Part shown: one piece after another, positions 1 to 6,828 of the stretch
Layout: each line of letters starts with the position of its first letter
How positions within the stretch are numbered: the first letter of the stretch is position 1
Assembly: GCA_016186375.1 (NCBI GenBank)
Contig: JACPLS010000007.1
Span: 1 to 16,358, forward strand
Direction: 5' to 3'
From: Candidatus Pacearchaeota archaeon
Lineage (GTDB): Archaea > Nanobdellota > Nanobdellia > Pacearchaeales > GW2011-AR1
Length of the DNA stretch: 16,358 nucleotides
Notes under the pieces: generated by a model
Told to the model about the DNA's origin: nothing
The model's input: only the letters and a program-made list of their open reading frames with translations
The model's database searches: none
Made by a program: the position numbers and the translations under genes

Positions 1-777
1 TATAGGTTTCCATGTTATATATACGGTACTTAGTCCAACTCTAAAATCATCTCCTGGCGAAATAATTCCCTCTCTTTCTTTTTTAGGACCCAAAGCAGCA
101 TAGACAAAAGATGGAATATCCTCATATTTTCTAATATCGAATTCTAATGGTTCTCCTCTGAAACTTGGAATTATTTCACCCTTAGGAACATTTTTCCCAG
201 TATAAGTTGAAATAAATCTCGCTCTTCCCGTTATAAGAGGAAATTCGAAATATTGTCTTTCAACAATACCTTCTGTATTCTTTGCTATTGAAAAAGCAGC
301 CATATGTTTCTTTAATACTCCAGATATTCTAGGAGTAAAATTAGGAGGATCTGGTTCGAAGCTAGTTAAGTCAATAAACCTTCCTGTAAAATTTTCATTT
401 ACTCTCTCCTTTACCCATATAGGATAAACAAATGAATCAATCAATATTTTTCCTGGAGATCTATCAGGGTTTCTTATAACTTCATCTGTAATTACGTCTG
501 TCTGAGCACCATTACTTACAATAAAAACATCATTAACTCTTCTCATAGCATTATAAATCAACAATTCAGGAGTACCTTTTTTTAATTGTTCTTCATCTGT
601 GCATTCTGTCCTTACTCTATCTTCTTTGTCCCATTCTTCAACTAATTTTCTCGCTTGGCTAGGAGCACTTCTTCCTGTGACGAAATAAGAAATAAAGTCA
701 ATTTCATTAATGGTTCTTCCAATTAGAATTCCTCTTCCTAAATATTCTTGTTTAGCAATCCAATCTAAGGTTTCCAT
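1..777 (-). CDS. purO: IMP cyclohydrolase, PurO-type (3' end outside window)
   Basis: This protein should close the ring of FAICAR to give IMP, the last step of de novo purine synthesis. The visible 259 residues have the order of conserved blocks I know from the IMP_cyclohyd family (PF07826), in its longer clostridial form: YLGRG at 12-16, GRS at 35-37, NGAQTD at 89-94, EPDPPNFTPRISG at 141-153 and SFRGEP at 205-210. The ATG at 777-775 starts 10 bases after the stop of the upstream 427-residue gene, so the two are cotranscribed with purE. The reading frame is open to the left edge. Comparison with the family from memory suggests that only a few C-terminal residues are missing. The resemblance is closer to bacterial (clostridial) members than to the short PurO of methanogens, which hints at transfer; that part is inference. 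Confidence 0.85.
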   Translation of the reverse strand, partial: METLDWIAKQEYLGRGILIGRTINEIDFISYFVTGRSAPSQARKLVEEWDKEDRVRTECTDEEQLKKGTPELLIYNAMRRVNDVFIVSNGAQTDVITDEVIRNPDRSPGKILIDSFVYPIWVKERVNENFTGRFIDLTSFEPDPPNFTPRISGVLKKHMAAFSIAKNTEGIVERQYFEFPLITGRARFISTYTGKNVPKGEIIPSFRGEPLEFDIRKYEDIPSFVYAALGPKKEREGIISPGDDFRVGLSTVYITWKPI

Positions 778-787
778 TTTTTATTTA

Positions 788-2071
788 TTACTGATATTTA
801 ATCTTGCTAGCAAAAGGCAAGAATCCGCCAACCCAACTTTCCAGAGGAGGAATATCAAATACTCTACTTTCTAAAATTCTATTTGTAACTTCTGCTGTTG
901 CATATGACATTAACTCACATGACTCTTCTGCTACTCTTCTTATATCAATTTTCATGTCTTTTGCAATATTTCCAAAATAAAATCTCCAATTATCAGAATT
1001 ACCTTCGTTTTCTCTCGCTTTCTTCTTCGCCTCATTTATAGCTATATCTACTCCTGCTTTTGTAAACAGAGCCCTTTGGATTTCTTTATTTGAGGGGATA
1101 GCTAATTCTATTTCGTCTTTTTCAATAATTATCATTGTTCTATTTTCGTCAACAGTAAGAGCAAAATCAGTTATCCAAGGCATGCCACGGAAAGATACTA
1201 TTTCTTCTTTTCCATCCATATTTAATAATTTTCTACTTTTTGCAAAACTAATTTGTCTTTCAGCAGATTTTGGGAATATAAAATTAACCCATAAATCATA
1301 TCCATTATTGCTCAATCCGCTTAAAATTCTTTCTTCTTTTTTCAATATAACTCTATCTCCTCCAGGTTCAAATTTTGTAGTGCTGTCATAAATTATATCT
1401 TTAAGGACAAAACCTGGATTTGGAATAATAACTCCTAGATGAGAATTCTTTAGTAATATCTCTAAAGAAGGATAATATGATAATCCTCTCTCTTTAACTT
1501 TAGCTCGGACATTATTTAATCCTTTGACGACTTCATCGTAAGTCGCTAAAGTCTCATATTCTTTATCCATACCTACAGCAGAAAATATTTTTTTAAATAA
1601 AGAGCTACCAAGAGGAAATCCTTTTCTAAATATTGATTCTACGTCTGCTACTCCACATTGTAATTGCCCTAATTGCATTACTTCTCTATATTTTTTAAGA
1701 TTACCTGTCCATGACATATTTGGGCTATCTGGTGTATGAGCAAGTCTCATTGCAATATGATTTGTAGTCTCTCCCTTGTCTAACAATGATCTAAGATCAG
1801 TTATTTTCCCCTTATTATCAACAACGCCTAAGTAACACGTGTTTATCCATGGTTCTGTATCTGCAAGATACTCAAAAAAAGCTGCAGTTTGCATTGTTAG
1901 CCCTTCAGGTTTATATTTAATATTTGTCTCTGGTATTTCTTTTTTTAAGTCTTTAACAGAAAAAGTCCCTTTGACTTCCCAGACTCCTCTGCCAAAATCT
2001 GTCATGCTAGGAGGAACATATAATCTACCATAAACAGAATTATCAACAACTAAATCTTTTACACTTCCCAT
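788..2071 (-). CDS. Unrecognised 427-residue protein between purE and purO
   Basis: I do not recognise the family. The protein is soluble, with no signal peptide, membrane segment, cysteine cluster or nucleotide-binding loop that I can see. Distinct stretches include AHTPDSPNMSW at 111-121, LGVIIPNPGF at 212-221, KFEPGGD at 233-239 and SWVGGFLPF at 412-420. Its ATG directly follows the purE stop (TAA then ATG, no gap) and the IMP cyclohydrolase starts 10 bases after it, so it belongs to a purine transcription unit. The step lacking a visible enzyme between these neighbours is AICAR formylation, usually done by PurH/AICARFT or PurP. The hallmark AICARFT motifs (a KHxNPxG block, SDAFFPF, a C-terminal QPGGSIRD) are absent, as is an ATP-grasp pattern. 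A role in that step is therefore only a guess from position. Confidence 0.75.
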   Translation of the reverse strand: MGSVKDLVVDNSVYGRLYVPPSMTDFGRGVWEVKGTFSVKDLKKEIPETNIKYKPEGLTMQTAAFFEYLADTEPWINTCYLGVVDNKGKITDLRSLLDKGETTNHIAMRLAHTPDSPNMSWTGNLKKYREVMQLGQLQCGVADVESIFRKGFPLGSSLFKKIFSAVGMDKEYETLATYDEVVKGLNNVRAKVKERGLSYYPSLEILLKNSHLGVIIPNPGFVLKDIIYDSTTKFEPGGDRVILKKEERILSGLSNNGYDLWVNFIFPKSAERQISFAKSRKLLNMDGKEEIVSFRGMPWITDFALTVDENRTMIIIEKDEIELAIPSNKEIQRALFTKAGVDIAINEAKKKARENEGNSDNWRFYFGNIAKDMKIDIRRVAEESCELMSYATAEVTNRILESRVFDIPPLESWVGGFLPFASKIKYQ

Positions 2072-2590
2072 TTATTTTTGTCCCTCTGAATATTCTCTCA
2101 ATAATTCACTATCAGCATACTCGAGAGCATTTCTCTTTGCTTTCATTTCACCTTCTAAATGACTTGTAAGTTGCAAATTCTTTTCTGAAAATATCTGAGC
2201 CACTGCCCTTGCCGCATTTTCAGGTCTCCCAATATATACATTAGAACTACCTTTAGGATTATTAATGCATGACAAATTAGGATGGTCAGGAGGGCAACTA
2301 ATAGTCAGTCTTAGAGAATGATAAGATAATACTCCAGAAAGTGCATCTGTTCCTCCAGCAACAGCAATATAAACTATATCTCCCCTTAATGCATCATATT
2401 CTCTAATTAAATCTGTCAATTTTTTACTTTGTTTATGTGCTGAAACTACTCTTACTTCAAAAGGAATTTCATATAGTTTAAGATTCTCAGCCAATATATC
2501 AATGTGCGGTTTATCACTGCCAGAGCCAGCAAAAATAACCACTCCTCCTAATCCGCTTTCAATTTTTGCTTTGAATTTTTCCGTTATCAT
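2072..2590 (-). CDS. purE: Class II PurE, AIR carboxylase
   Basis: PurE makes CAIR from AIR in purine synthesis. The 172-residue sequence has the flavodoxin-like PurE order: phosphate-binding AGSGSDKPH at 21-29, SAHK at 50-53, the AVAGG segment at 76-80 and a TISCPP strand at 96-101. SAHK rather than SAHR, and the NPKGSSNV stretch followed by PENAARAVAQIF, match class II enzymes such as the PurE domain of animal PAICS. Class II enzymes use CO2 directly and need no PurK, and no purK is seen here. The gene opens a three-gene unit with the 427-residue gene and purO. A TATA-like box about 25 bases before the ATG suggests a leaderless transcript. The C-terminal part (about 140-172) is helical and charged, as in class II proteins. 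Confidence 0.93.
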   Translation of the reverse strand: MITEKFKAKIESGLGGVVIFAGSGSDKPHIDILAENLKLYEIPFEVRVVSAHKQSKKLTDLIREYDALRGDIVYIAVAGGTDALSGVLSYHSLRLTISCPPDHPNLSCINNPKGSSNVYIGRPENAARAVAQIFSEKNLQLTSHLEGEMKAKRNALEYADSELLREYSEGQK

Positions 2591-2608
2591 TTTTTCTTAA
2601 TTAAATTC

Positions 2609-2618
2609 TATATTATCA
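2609..2618 (-). promoter_or_regulatory. TATA-like box of the purE unit
   Basis: On the minus strand the sequence reads GATAATATAG, centred roughly 25 bases upstream of the purE ATG. This is the spacing expected for a leaderless archaeal transcript. No Shine-Dalgarno motif lies between the box and the ATG. Confidence 0.5.
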
Positions 2619-2639
2619 CCCTTAAAATACTTTGCGTAT

Positions 2640-2671
2640 TTTTATTTATCTGGGAAGAGTGATAAATAAAA
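2640..2671. repeat. Perfect 11-bp inverted repeat between pyrEF and purE
   Basis: The arms TTTTATTTATC (2640-2650) and GATAAATAAAA (2661-2671) are exact reverse complements with a 10-base spacer. The repeat begins 8 bases past the pyrEF stop and lies about 22 bases upstream of the purE TATA-like box. It could end pyrEF transcription, since the minus strand carries U-rich RNA after the hairpin. It could also be a regulator site for purE. The arms are AT-rich, so chance is not excluded, but an exact 11-bp match is notable. Confidence 0.5.
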
Positions 2672-2679
2672 TGATATTT

Positions 2680-4110
2680 TTATAGTTGAGAAGTATGCTC
2701 TATTGCTGCGGCGCGGATATCTTTTGCCGCATAAATTCCCCTACCAACAATTCTATGAAATCTATTTCCTGCAACCTTTGCAGCATCAGAAATTTTTACA
2801 CCTTGTGCTATAAATCCAGGAGCATAGAATATGGGAGAGATACCTTCTGCTTCAATAATTTGTTTATAATGAGATATTCTATCTAATTTATTACCTGGAA
2901 CAACAAAATTATTAATTCCTGCTCGTGCACCAATTAAATACATTTCGTCTAACATTTCATCTGATATAAATCCACCTTCACTCTTTTTGTAAGCTGAATG
3001 TGTCATCTCTCCTCCAACAATGACTTTCAATCCATAATCCAAGGCATGATAAATCCATGCTCTTTCTGTTTCTGGTCCTGATTGTGGGAAAAGAATGACT
3101 GCATCTATACCTGCTTCTTTAGTTAATTCAGCAAAATCTTTTCCAGTATCAGGAATATCTGTTGCTGCTTTTTGATGATCGTAAATCAAAGTTTTATTTG
3201 TGTATTTTCTGGCTGTTTCAACAACTCTTGAAAGCCCATATCTTAAACCAAGTCCAAATCCTATTTTATATCCTCCGATTCCATCAATATCAGCAGTTTG
3301 CTTGACAAGATTTTCAAATTGCTCTAATGTTTTGACATCGCAAGCAGGAATAACACTTCTATCTCTTCCAATTACTCTTTGTTCTAATCCCTTACCTATT
3401 GCAGCACGTACATCTTTTGTCCCATAAACTCTTAGATAATTTGCTAATCTTTCCAAAGCTTTTTTAGGGGCTAAATTTCCTTCCTTTAAAACATTATAAA
3501 CATCAACTGCATTAACAATAGAAACAACACACGTTCCAGTCTTTTCTTGATATTCTGCAATCGCTTCTCTGCTATCTATTGCGACTTCCTGCCTATCAAC
3601 AGCAATTGCAAGTAAAGGAAGATTTGTTCTCCCTAAACTTTTCAAGAAAGCATTTGCTTCATATTTTGCGTCGCCAGCTGTAAAAACATCATCCAATTGA
3701 ATAATGGCGTCATCCACTTTTGGCGCTCTTCCAACTGTCAATTTTTTTATTCTGTCTTCATAACCTAGATTTGTTGCTTCTCCGTGAGTTTTTTCGTCTT
3801 TTCTTGAAAAGACCCAACCAACATTGTGGCCTTTTGAAGCCATAGCCATTGCAACTGGTGCAGCTAATCCAACACCTTTGTCTGGAATTCCGTATAAAAC
3901 TTTTGCCTCAACTCCTGAACTGATTACTGCATCAGCATAAAATCCAGCCAAAGCGTTAGAAGACTCTCCATCATTAAAATCTCCTATATTAACAAACCAT
4001 GGTGAAATTCTTTTGCTCTTTAATGTTCTATCATCAGAAGGGCTCTCAAAAACTTTTAGTGCACCGGTTTTTAATAAAAAATCAATAAAATTTATTTTAT
4101 AGGCTTCCAT
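2680..4110 (-). CDS. pyrEF: Bifunctional orotate phosphoribosyltransferase / OMP decarboxylase (UMP synthase)
   Basis: This one protein carries the last two steps of UMP synthesis. Residues 1 to about 210 are a PyrE domain: GIPDKGVGLAAPVA at 74-87, the catalytic loop SRKDEKTHGEA at 102-112 and the PRPP-binding loop QLDDVFTAGDAK at 138-149. Residues about 250-476 are a PyrF TIM barrel: IPACDVK at 254-260, the YKIG lysine at 282, DHQKAATDIP at 311-320, VVPGNK at 403-408 and a terminal IVGRGIY block at 454-460. K282, D311, K314 and D318 are the likely catalytic tetrad. The usual D-x-K-x-x-D spacing is stretched by two residues. The domain order (PyrE then PyrF) is that of animal UMPS. The gene is monocistronic, with its own TATA box about 26 bases before the ATG. 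Confidence 0.92.
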   Translation of the reverse strand: MEAYKINFIDFLLKTGALKVFESPSDDRTLKSKRISPWFVNIGDFNDGESSNALAGFYADAVISSGVEAKVLYGIPDKGVGLAAPVAMAMASKGHNVGWVFSRKDEKTHGEATNLGYEDRIKKLTVGRAPKVDDAIIQLDDVFTAGDAKYEANAFLKSLGRTNLPLLAIAVDRQEVAIDSREAIAEYQEKTGTCVVSIVNAVDVYNVLKEGNLAPKKALERLANYLRVYGTKDVRAAIGKGLEQRVIGRDRSVIPACDVKTLEQFENLVKQTADIDGIGGYKIGFGLGLRYGLSRVVETARKYTNKTLIYDHQKAATDIPDTGKDFAELTKEAGIDAVILFPQSGPETERAWIYHALDYGLKVIVGGEMTHSAYKKSEGGFISDEMLDEMYLIGARAGINNFVVPGNKLDRISHYKQIIEAEGISPIFYAPGFIAQGVKISDAAKVAGNRFHRIVGRGIYAAKDIRAAAIEHTSQL

Positions 4111-4130
4111 AACATTTATTTATCTTTTCA

Positions 4131-4140
4131 ATATTTATAA
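4131..4140 (-). promoter_or_regulatory. TATA box of pyrEF
   Basis: The minus strand reads TTATAAATAT, centred about 26 bases before the pyrEF ATG, as in leaderless archaeal promoters. It is part of a roughly 240-base divergent intergenic region shared with the Fic gene. Confidence 0.6.
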
Positions 4141-4282
4141 AATTTCTCCAAAAAAACTTATCAAATTTTAGTAGTAAAATTACTTTAGGATTTTTACAAA
4201 AAGAAAGAAATTTGGATAAATAGAAAATTTTAAGATTGTGAATATTATTTTAACTTATTATAGTTTGAATAAGTCCTATGTT

Positions 4283-4320
4283 TTACCCTTTATTTTTTGA
4301 TTATTAATAATAAAGGGTAA
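4283..4320. promoter_or_regulatory. Perfect 12-bp inverted repeat upstream of the Fic gene
   Basis: TTACCCTTTATT (4283-4294) and AATAAAGGGTAA (4309-4320) are exact reverse complements with a 14-base spacer. The right arm ends two bases before the TATA box of the Fic gene. The GGG/CCC cores stand out in the AT-rich surroundings, so this is unlikely to be a chance AT palindrome. A dimeric regulator binding next to the TFB/TBP site is the simplest reading. I saw no second copy at the other promoters in the window. Confidence 0.6.
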
Positions 4321-4322
4321 GA

Positions 4323-4330
4323 TTTATATA
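4323..4330 (+). promoter_or_regulatory. TATA box of the Fic gene
   Basis: TTTATATA is centred 26-27 bases upstream of the ATG at 4353, so transcription should begin at or next to the start codon. No Shine-Dalgarno motif is present. Confidence 0.65.
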
Positions 4331-4352
4331 CTATGTTAAATCTTACTAGAAT

Positions 4353-5354
4353 ATGGTTTACATATACAAAAAGCCCATAGGTAATAAAAACTATTATTAT
4401 CTCAGAGCTTCTGAAAAGAAAGGGAAAAGACTGATTACGAAGGATATAGCCTATTTAGGCAGCTCTATCGAAGAAGTAAAATCAAATTTAAATAATCTTA
4501 CAAAGTTTAAAGAGCAAATCAGAGAGTCATATAAAAAGATTAATTCTTTCCTAGAATCAAATCATTTTCTAGAAAAAGTTCATAAATTAAAGTTAAAAAA
4601 AGATCTTTATCTTAAAGACAAAATTGAGGAGGTTGAAGCTTGTAAGTTACATTATCATAGTGTTTTTAATAAATTTGATAAATTAACAAAAAAGGAGATT
4701 TTCAAAAATTATGTAATTGAGTTTGCTTACAATACTGCATTTATAGAAGGAAATACAATAAACCTAGAGGAAGCTAGAAATTTATTGAATGATGGTATAA
4801 CTCCAAAAGGTAAGACTCTAAGAGAGATTTATGATTTACAAAATACAGAAAAAGTATTTTTTGAAGTTCTAAATAAGTTTAATAGCAAACTTAATCACGA
4901 ACTTATAATTAATATTCATGATAAACTACTGGAAAAAATTGATGAAAGAAAAGGATACAGATATTTAGATATACGAGTTATAAGAAGTAACTTTGATGCA
5001 ACTCCTGGAAAATATGTTAAAACAGATATGGATTTATTGTTAAATTGGTATAATGAAAATAAAAACAAATTAAATCCTTTAGTGATGGCTATAATTTTTC
5101 ACCATAAATTTGAGAAAATTCATCCTTTTATGGATGGAAATGGAAGAACAGGAAGAATGATATTAAATTTTATCCTATTAAAGAATTCAATGCCTCCTAA
5201 TATTATTCATAAAAAAACAAGAAAAGAATATTTAGAGGTAATGAGAAAAGCAGATGAATCCAGTTTATGGAAAATAGATGAAGAGAAATATGCAGAATTA
5301 ATTAACTATGGAGCAGATGAATTTATTGAGACATATTGGAGTATCTTTCTTTAA
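4353..5354 (+). CDS. Fic-domain protein (class II, AMPylator-type) with archaeal N-terminal cap
   Basis: Fic enzymes transfer AMP or another nucleotide part to hydroxyl groups of target proteins. The core motif is complete: HPFMDGNGRTGR at 257-268 fits HxFx(D/E)GNGRxxR, with the catalytic His257, Asp261 and Arg268 present. The inhibitory motif (S/T)xxxE(G/N) is seen as TAFIEG at 128-133. It precedes the Fic core, which makes this a class II, self-inhibited Fic, with Glu132 as the likely gate residue. Residues 1-45 form a small basic domain (YIYKKPIGNKNYYYLRAS) that I associate with archaeal Fic and transposase-like proteins and that may bind nucleic acid. A charged, probably coiled-coil linker spans about 40-100. 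The gene stands alone on the plus strand between two blocks of nucleotide-biosynthesis genes. A 12-bp inverted repeat beside its TATA box suggests tight control. The target is unknown. Confidence 0.9.
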   Translation: MVYIYKKPIGNKNYYYLRASEKKGKRLITKDIAYLGSSIEEVKSNLNNLTKFKEQIRESYKKINSFLESNHFLEKVHKLKLKKDLYLKDKIEEVEACKLHYHSVFNKFDKLTKKEIFKNYVIEFAYNTAFIEGNTINLEEARNLLNDGITPKGKTLREIYDLQNTEKVFFEVLNKFNSKLNHELIINIHDKLLEKIDERKGYRYLDIRVIRSNFDATPGKYVKTDMDLLLNWYNENKNKLNPLVMAIIFHHKFEKIHPFMDGNGRTGRMILNFILLKNSMPPNIIHKKTRKEYLEVMRKADESSLWKIDEEKYAELINYGADEFIETYWSIFL

Positions 5355-5668
5355 AAATTAGAATAGAAAAGAATAAAACTAGTGATGATAAATAGTTAGT
5401 TTCAATTGAGATATAAGTCTAAAAATATTAAGAAGTTGGACAAAAACTAGACTAAACCAGAAATATTTACTTTTTGTATTCGTGAATAGTTCGGAATATC
5501 TTTACCCTGGTAACCATCGACAATACATCACTTCCTAAAGAAAGATGTAGAGAGATTCTATGCTGACACCTATAAGCAAAATCTGTTACACAAACATAGG
5601 TATATTTTCCACCAAAAACAGATTGAATCTGTTTAGCTAGAACTCTATCAAGTACAATTAATCTTTCA
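5355..5668. other. Intergenic region between the 3' ends of Fic and purN
   Basis: This 314-base gap separates two converging genes. It holds the inverted repeat at 5616-5634 and a short open frame on the minus strand (5467-5676), both listed separately. I see no RNA gene, and the part from 5355 to about 5460 holds nothing I can name. Confidence 0.5.
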
Positions 5669-5676
5669 CTATAATC
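5467..5676 (-). pseudogene. Possible ORF remnant after purN
   Basis: A 69-residue frame is open from a TGA at the end of purN to a TAA at 5469-5467. It overlaps the last bases of purN in another frame. It has no ATG before its C-terminal third and no good alternative start. The translation (SERLIVLDRVLAKQ, GGKYTYVCVTDFAYRC, RVKIFRTIHEYKK) has a mixed, protein-like composition unlike typical AT-rich non-coding frames. I do not recognise it. It may be the end of a lost gene or chance. Confidence 0.2.
5616..5634 (-). terminator. Hairpin and U-tract after the purL-Q-D-N operon
   Basis: AAACAGATT and AATCTGTTT flank a single base, giving a perfect 9-bp inverted repeat. In the minus-strand RNA it is followed by a short run of U. 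It lies about 35 bases past the purN stop, a fitting place to end the purine operon transcript. Archaeal termination depends mostly on the U-tract, so the hairpin itself may not matter. Confidence 0.4.
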
Positions 5677-6454
5677 TCAATCCTTGCGGAATACTTTCTC
5701 CATCAAAATATAAATTACCTCGAAAGTCTTGTGAATATCTGCCTTCTGCGATATATTCCAAAGTTCTAGGAAATATAACCCAATCTCCAACTTCCTTTAA
5801 ACGATCTTGGTGTTCTTTTGCGATTAACTTAACTTGTTCATTATTACGAGGATCAAAATTTTCTGGAATTACCACAGCCAAAGGAAAAGAAATCATCAAA
5901 ATTCTTCCATAATCTACTTGTGGTTCAATTATATGTGTTGTTGCTCTTATTTGTTTTTCTCCTGTAATAATAGCATCTCTTACGGCCTTATCACCAGTAA
6001 ATTTTCTCTTGTTTCCATCCATGATTGATAAATCAGCGGGATGAACATTCACACCGAGAAATGCATTTAAAAGAGGGGCGGTTGCAATACTCCTGTAGCC
6101 TGCATAAGCAGCTACATCAACATCATAAGGTTTAAGTAATTCCAGAGTTTCATTATCGAAATCAACTCTGACAGTTAAATCTTTTTTAGGCTTTCCTCTT
6201 TCTTTATAAAAAGCGTCCAAATCCCTAATAATTACAGGAATTTTATGTTTTGCTCCAATTTCATCTACTTTGCTTAATGGATTATCTGAAAAAATAACGA
6301 TGACCTGATAGGGGGATCGACCATTTTCTTCTTCCAAACTTTTTTCATGTTCAATAATTTTTCTTAAATTGCTTCCAGAGCCAGACATAAGCCCAGCCAC
6401 TCTCATTTTTCCTCTTTCGGGATTGTATAATTCTTTTATTGCCATTTTTTTCAA
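5669..6454 (-). CDS. purN: Phosphoribosylglycinamide formyltransferase
   Basis: PurN moves a formyl group from 10-formyl-tetrahydrofolate to GAR, the third step of purine synthesis. The family signatures are clear: the phosphate loop GLMSGSGSNLRKII at 21-34, VNVHPADLS at 135-143 and TGDKAVRDAI at 153-162, then EPQVDYGRIL at 177-186. Catalytic Asn136, His138 and Asp181 are all present. At 261 residues it is longer than the usual 190-220; extra sequence lies at the N-terminus (about 16 residues before the first strand), around 82-98, and at the C-terminus. The ATG overlaps the TGA stop of the purD C-terminal frame (ATGA), which points to translational coupling. Met4 or Met17 are alternative starts; Met17 lies just before the first strand. 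It is the last gene of the purL-purQ-purD-purN operon and looks intact. Confidence 0.92.
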   Translation of the reverse strand: MKKMAIKELYNPERGKMRVAGLMSGSGSNLRKIIEHEKSLEEENGRSPYQVIVIFSDNPLSKVDEIGAKHKIPVIIRDLDAFYKERGKPKKDLTVRVDFDNETLELLKPYDVDVAAYAGYRSIATAPLLNAFLGVNVHPADLSIMDGNKRKFTGDKAVRDAIITGEKQIRATTHIIEPQVDYGRILMISFPLAVVIPENFDPRNNEQVKLIAKEHQDRLKEVGDWVIFPRTLEYIAEGRYSQDFRGNLYFDGESIPQGLRL

Positions 6455-6828
6455 ATTCTTATCTGTATCTCTCTTCCTGCTTTTTCTGCAATATCACCAC
6501 GATAATGAAAACCTCCCGGGACTTCAATAAATGAGGCAGCACGATATGCTGCCCTTCTAGCAGCAAATATTCCTATTTCTTTATTTGAATTATATCCAGT
6601 TACTCCAAATATTCTACCTCCAGCAGTCAATATATTATTACCTTCTTTTCTTGTTCCTGCATGAAATACTTCAGCTCCAGCAATATTCTTAGCCTTTTCC
6701 AATCCTTTAATTTCTAATCCTTGTGATTTCTTGTATTCTTCACACTTTGTATCAGGATATCCCCTGGATGCAAGAACAACACAACAGGCAGCACCAGAGT
6801 TAAATTCTATTTTAACATGATCTAGGAT
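6451..6828 (-). pseudogene. purD: purD C-terminal part (GARS_C), out of frame with the N-terminal part
   Basis: The frame from 6828 reads ILDHVKIEF, then SGAACCVVLASRGYPD, GLEKAKNIAGAEVFHAGT and LTAGGRIFGVTGY. This is the end of the ATP-grasp domain followed by the full GARS_C domain of PurD. It begins right at a join with the N-terminal part but in another frame, after an in-frame TGA at 6831-6829. An internal ATG at 6702-6700 could start an 83-residue product, but that would cut the domain. Its TGA stop overlaps the purN ATG, as expected for the original operon. Alone it cannot bind or ligate substrate, so I treat it as the detached tail of a broken purD. Confidence 0.85.

Noticed and set aside
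1182..2033. Plus-strand frames within 1182-1391 and 1839-2033
   Set aside because: Both are antisense shadows of the 427-residue gene.
788..2071. Stand-alone AICARFT or PurP by sequence
   Set aside because: The KHxNPxG, SDAFFPF and PGGSIRD motifs and any ATP-grasp pattern are missing. The idea is kept only as a context-based hypothesis.
4164..4181. 7-bp inverted repeat upstream of pyrEF (AATTTTA and TAAAATT)
   Set aside because: Short and purely AT in an AT-rich region; expected by chance.
4111..4352. Transposon ends or target duplication around the Fic gene
   Set aside because: I found no terminal inverted repeats or direct repeats flanking Fic; the 12-bp repeat is a local promoter-side structure only.
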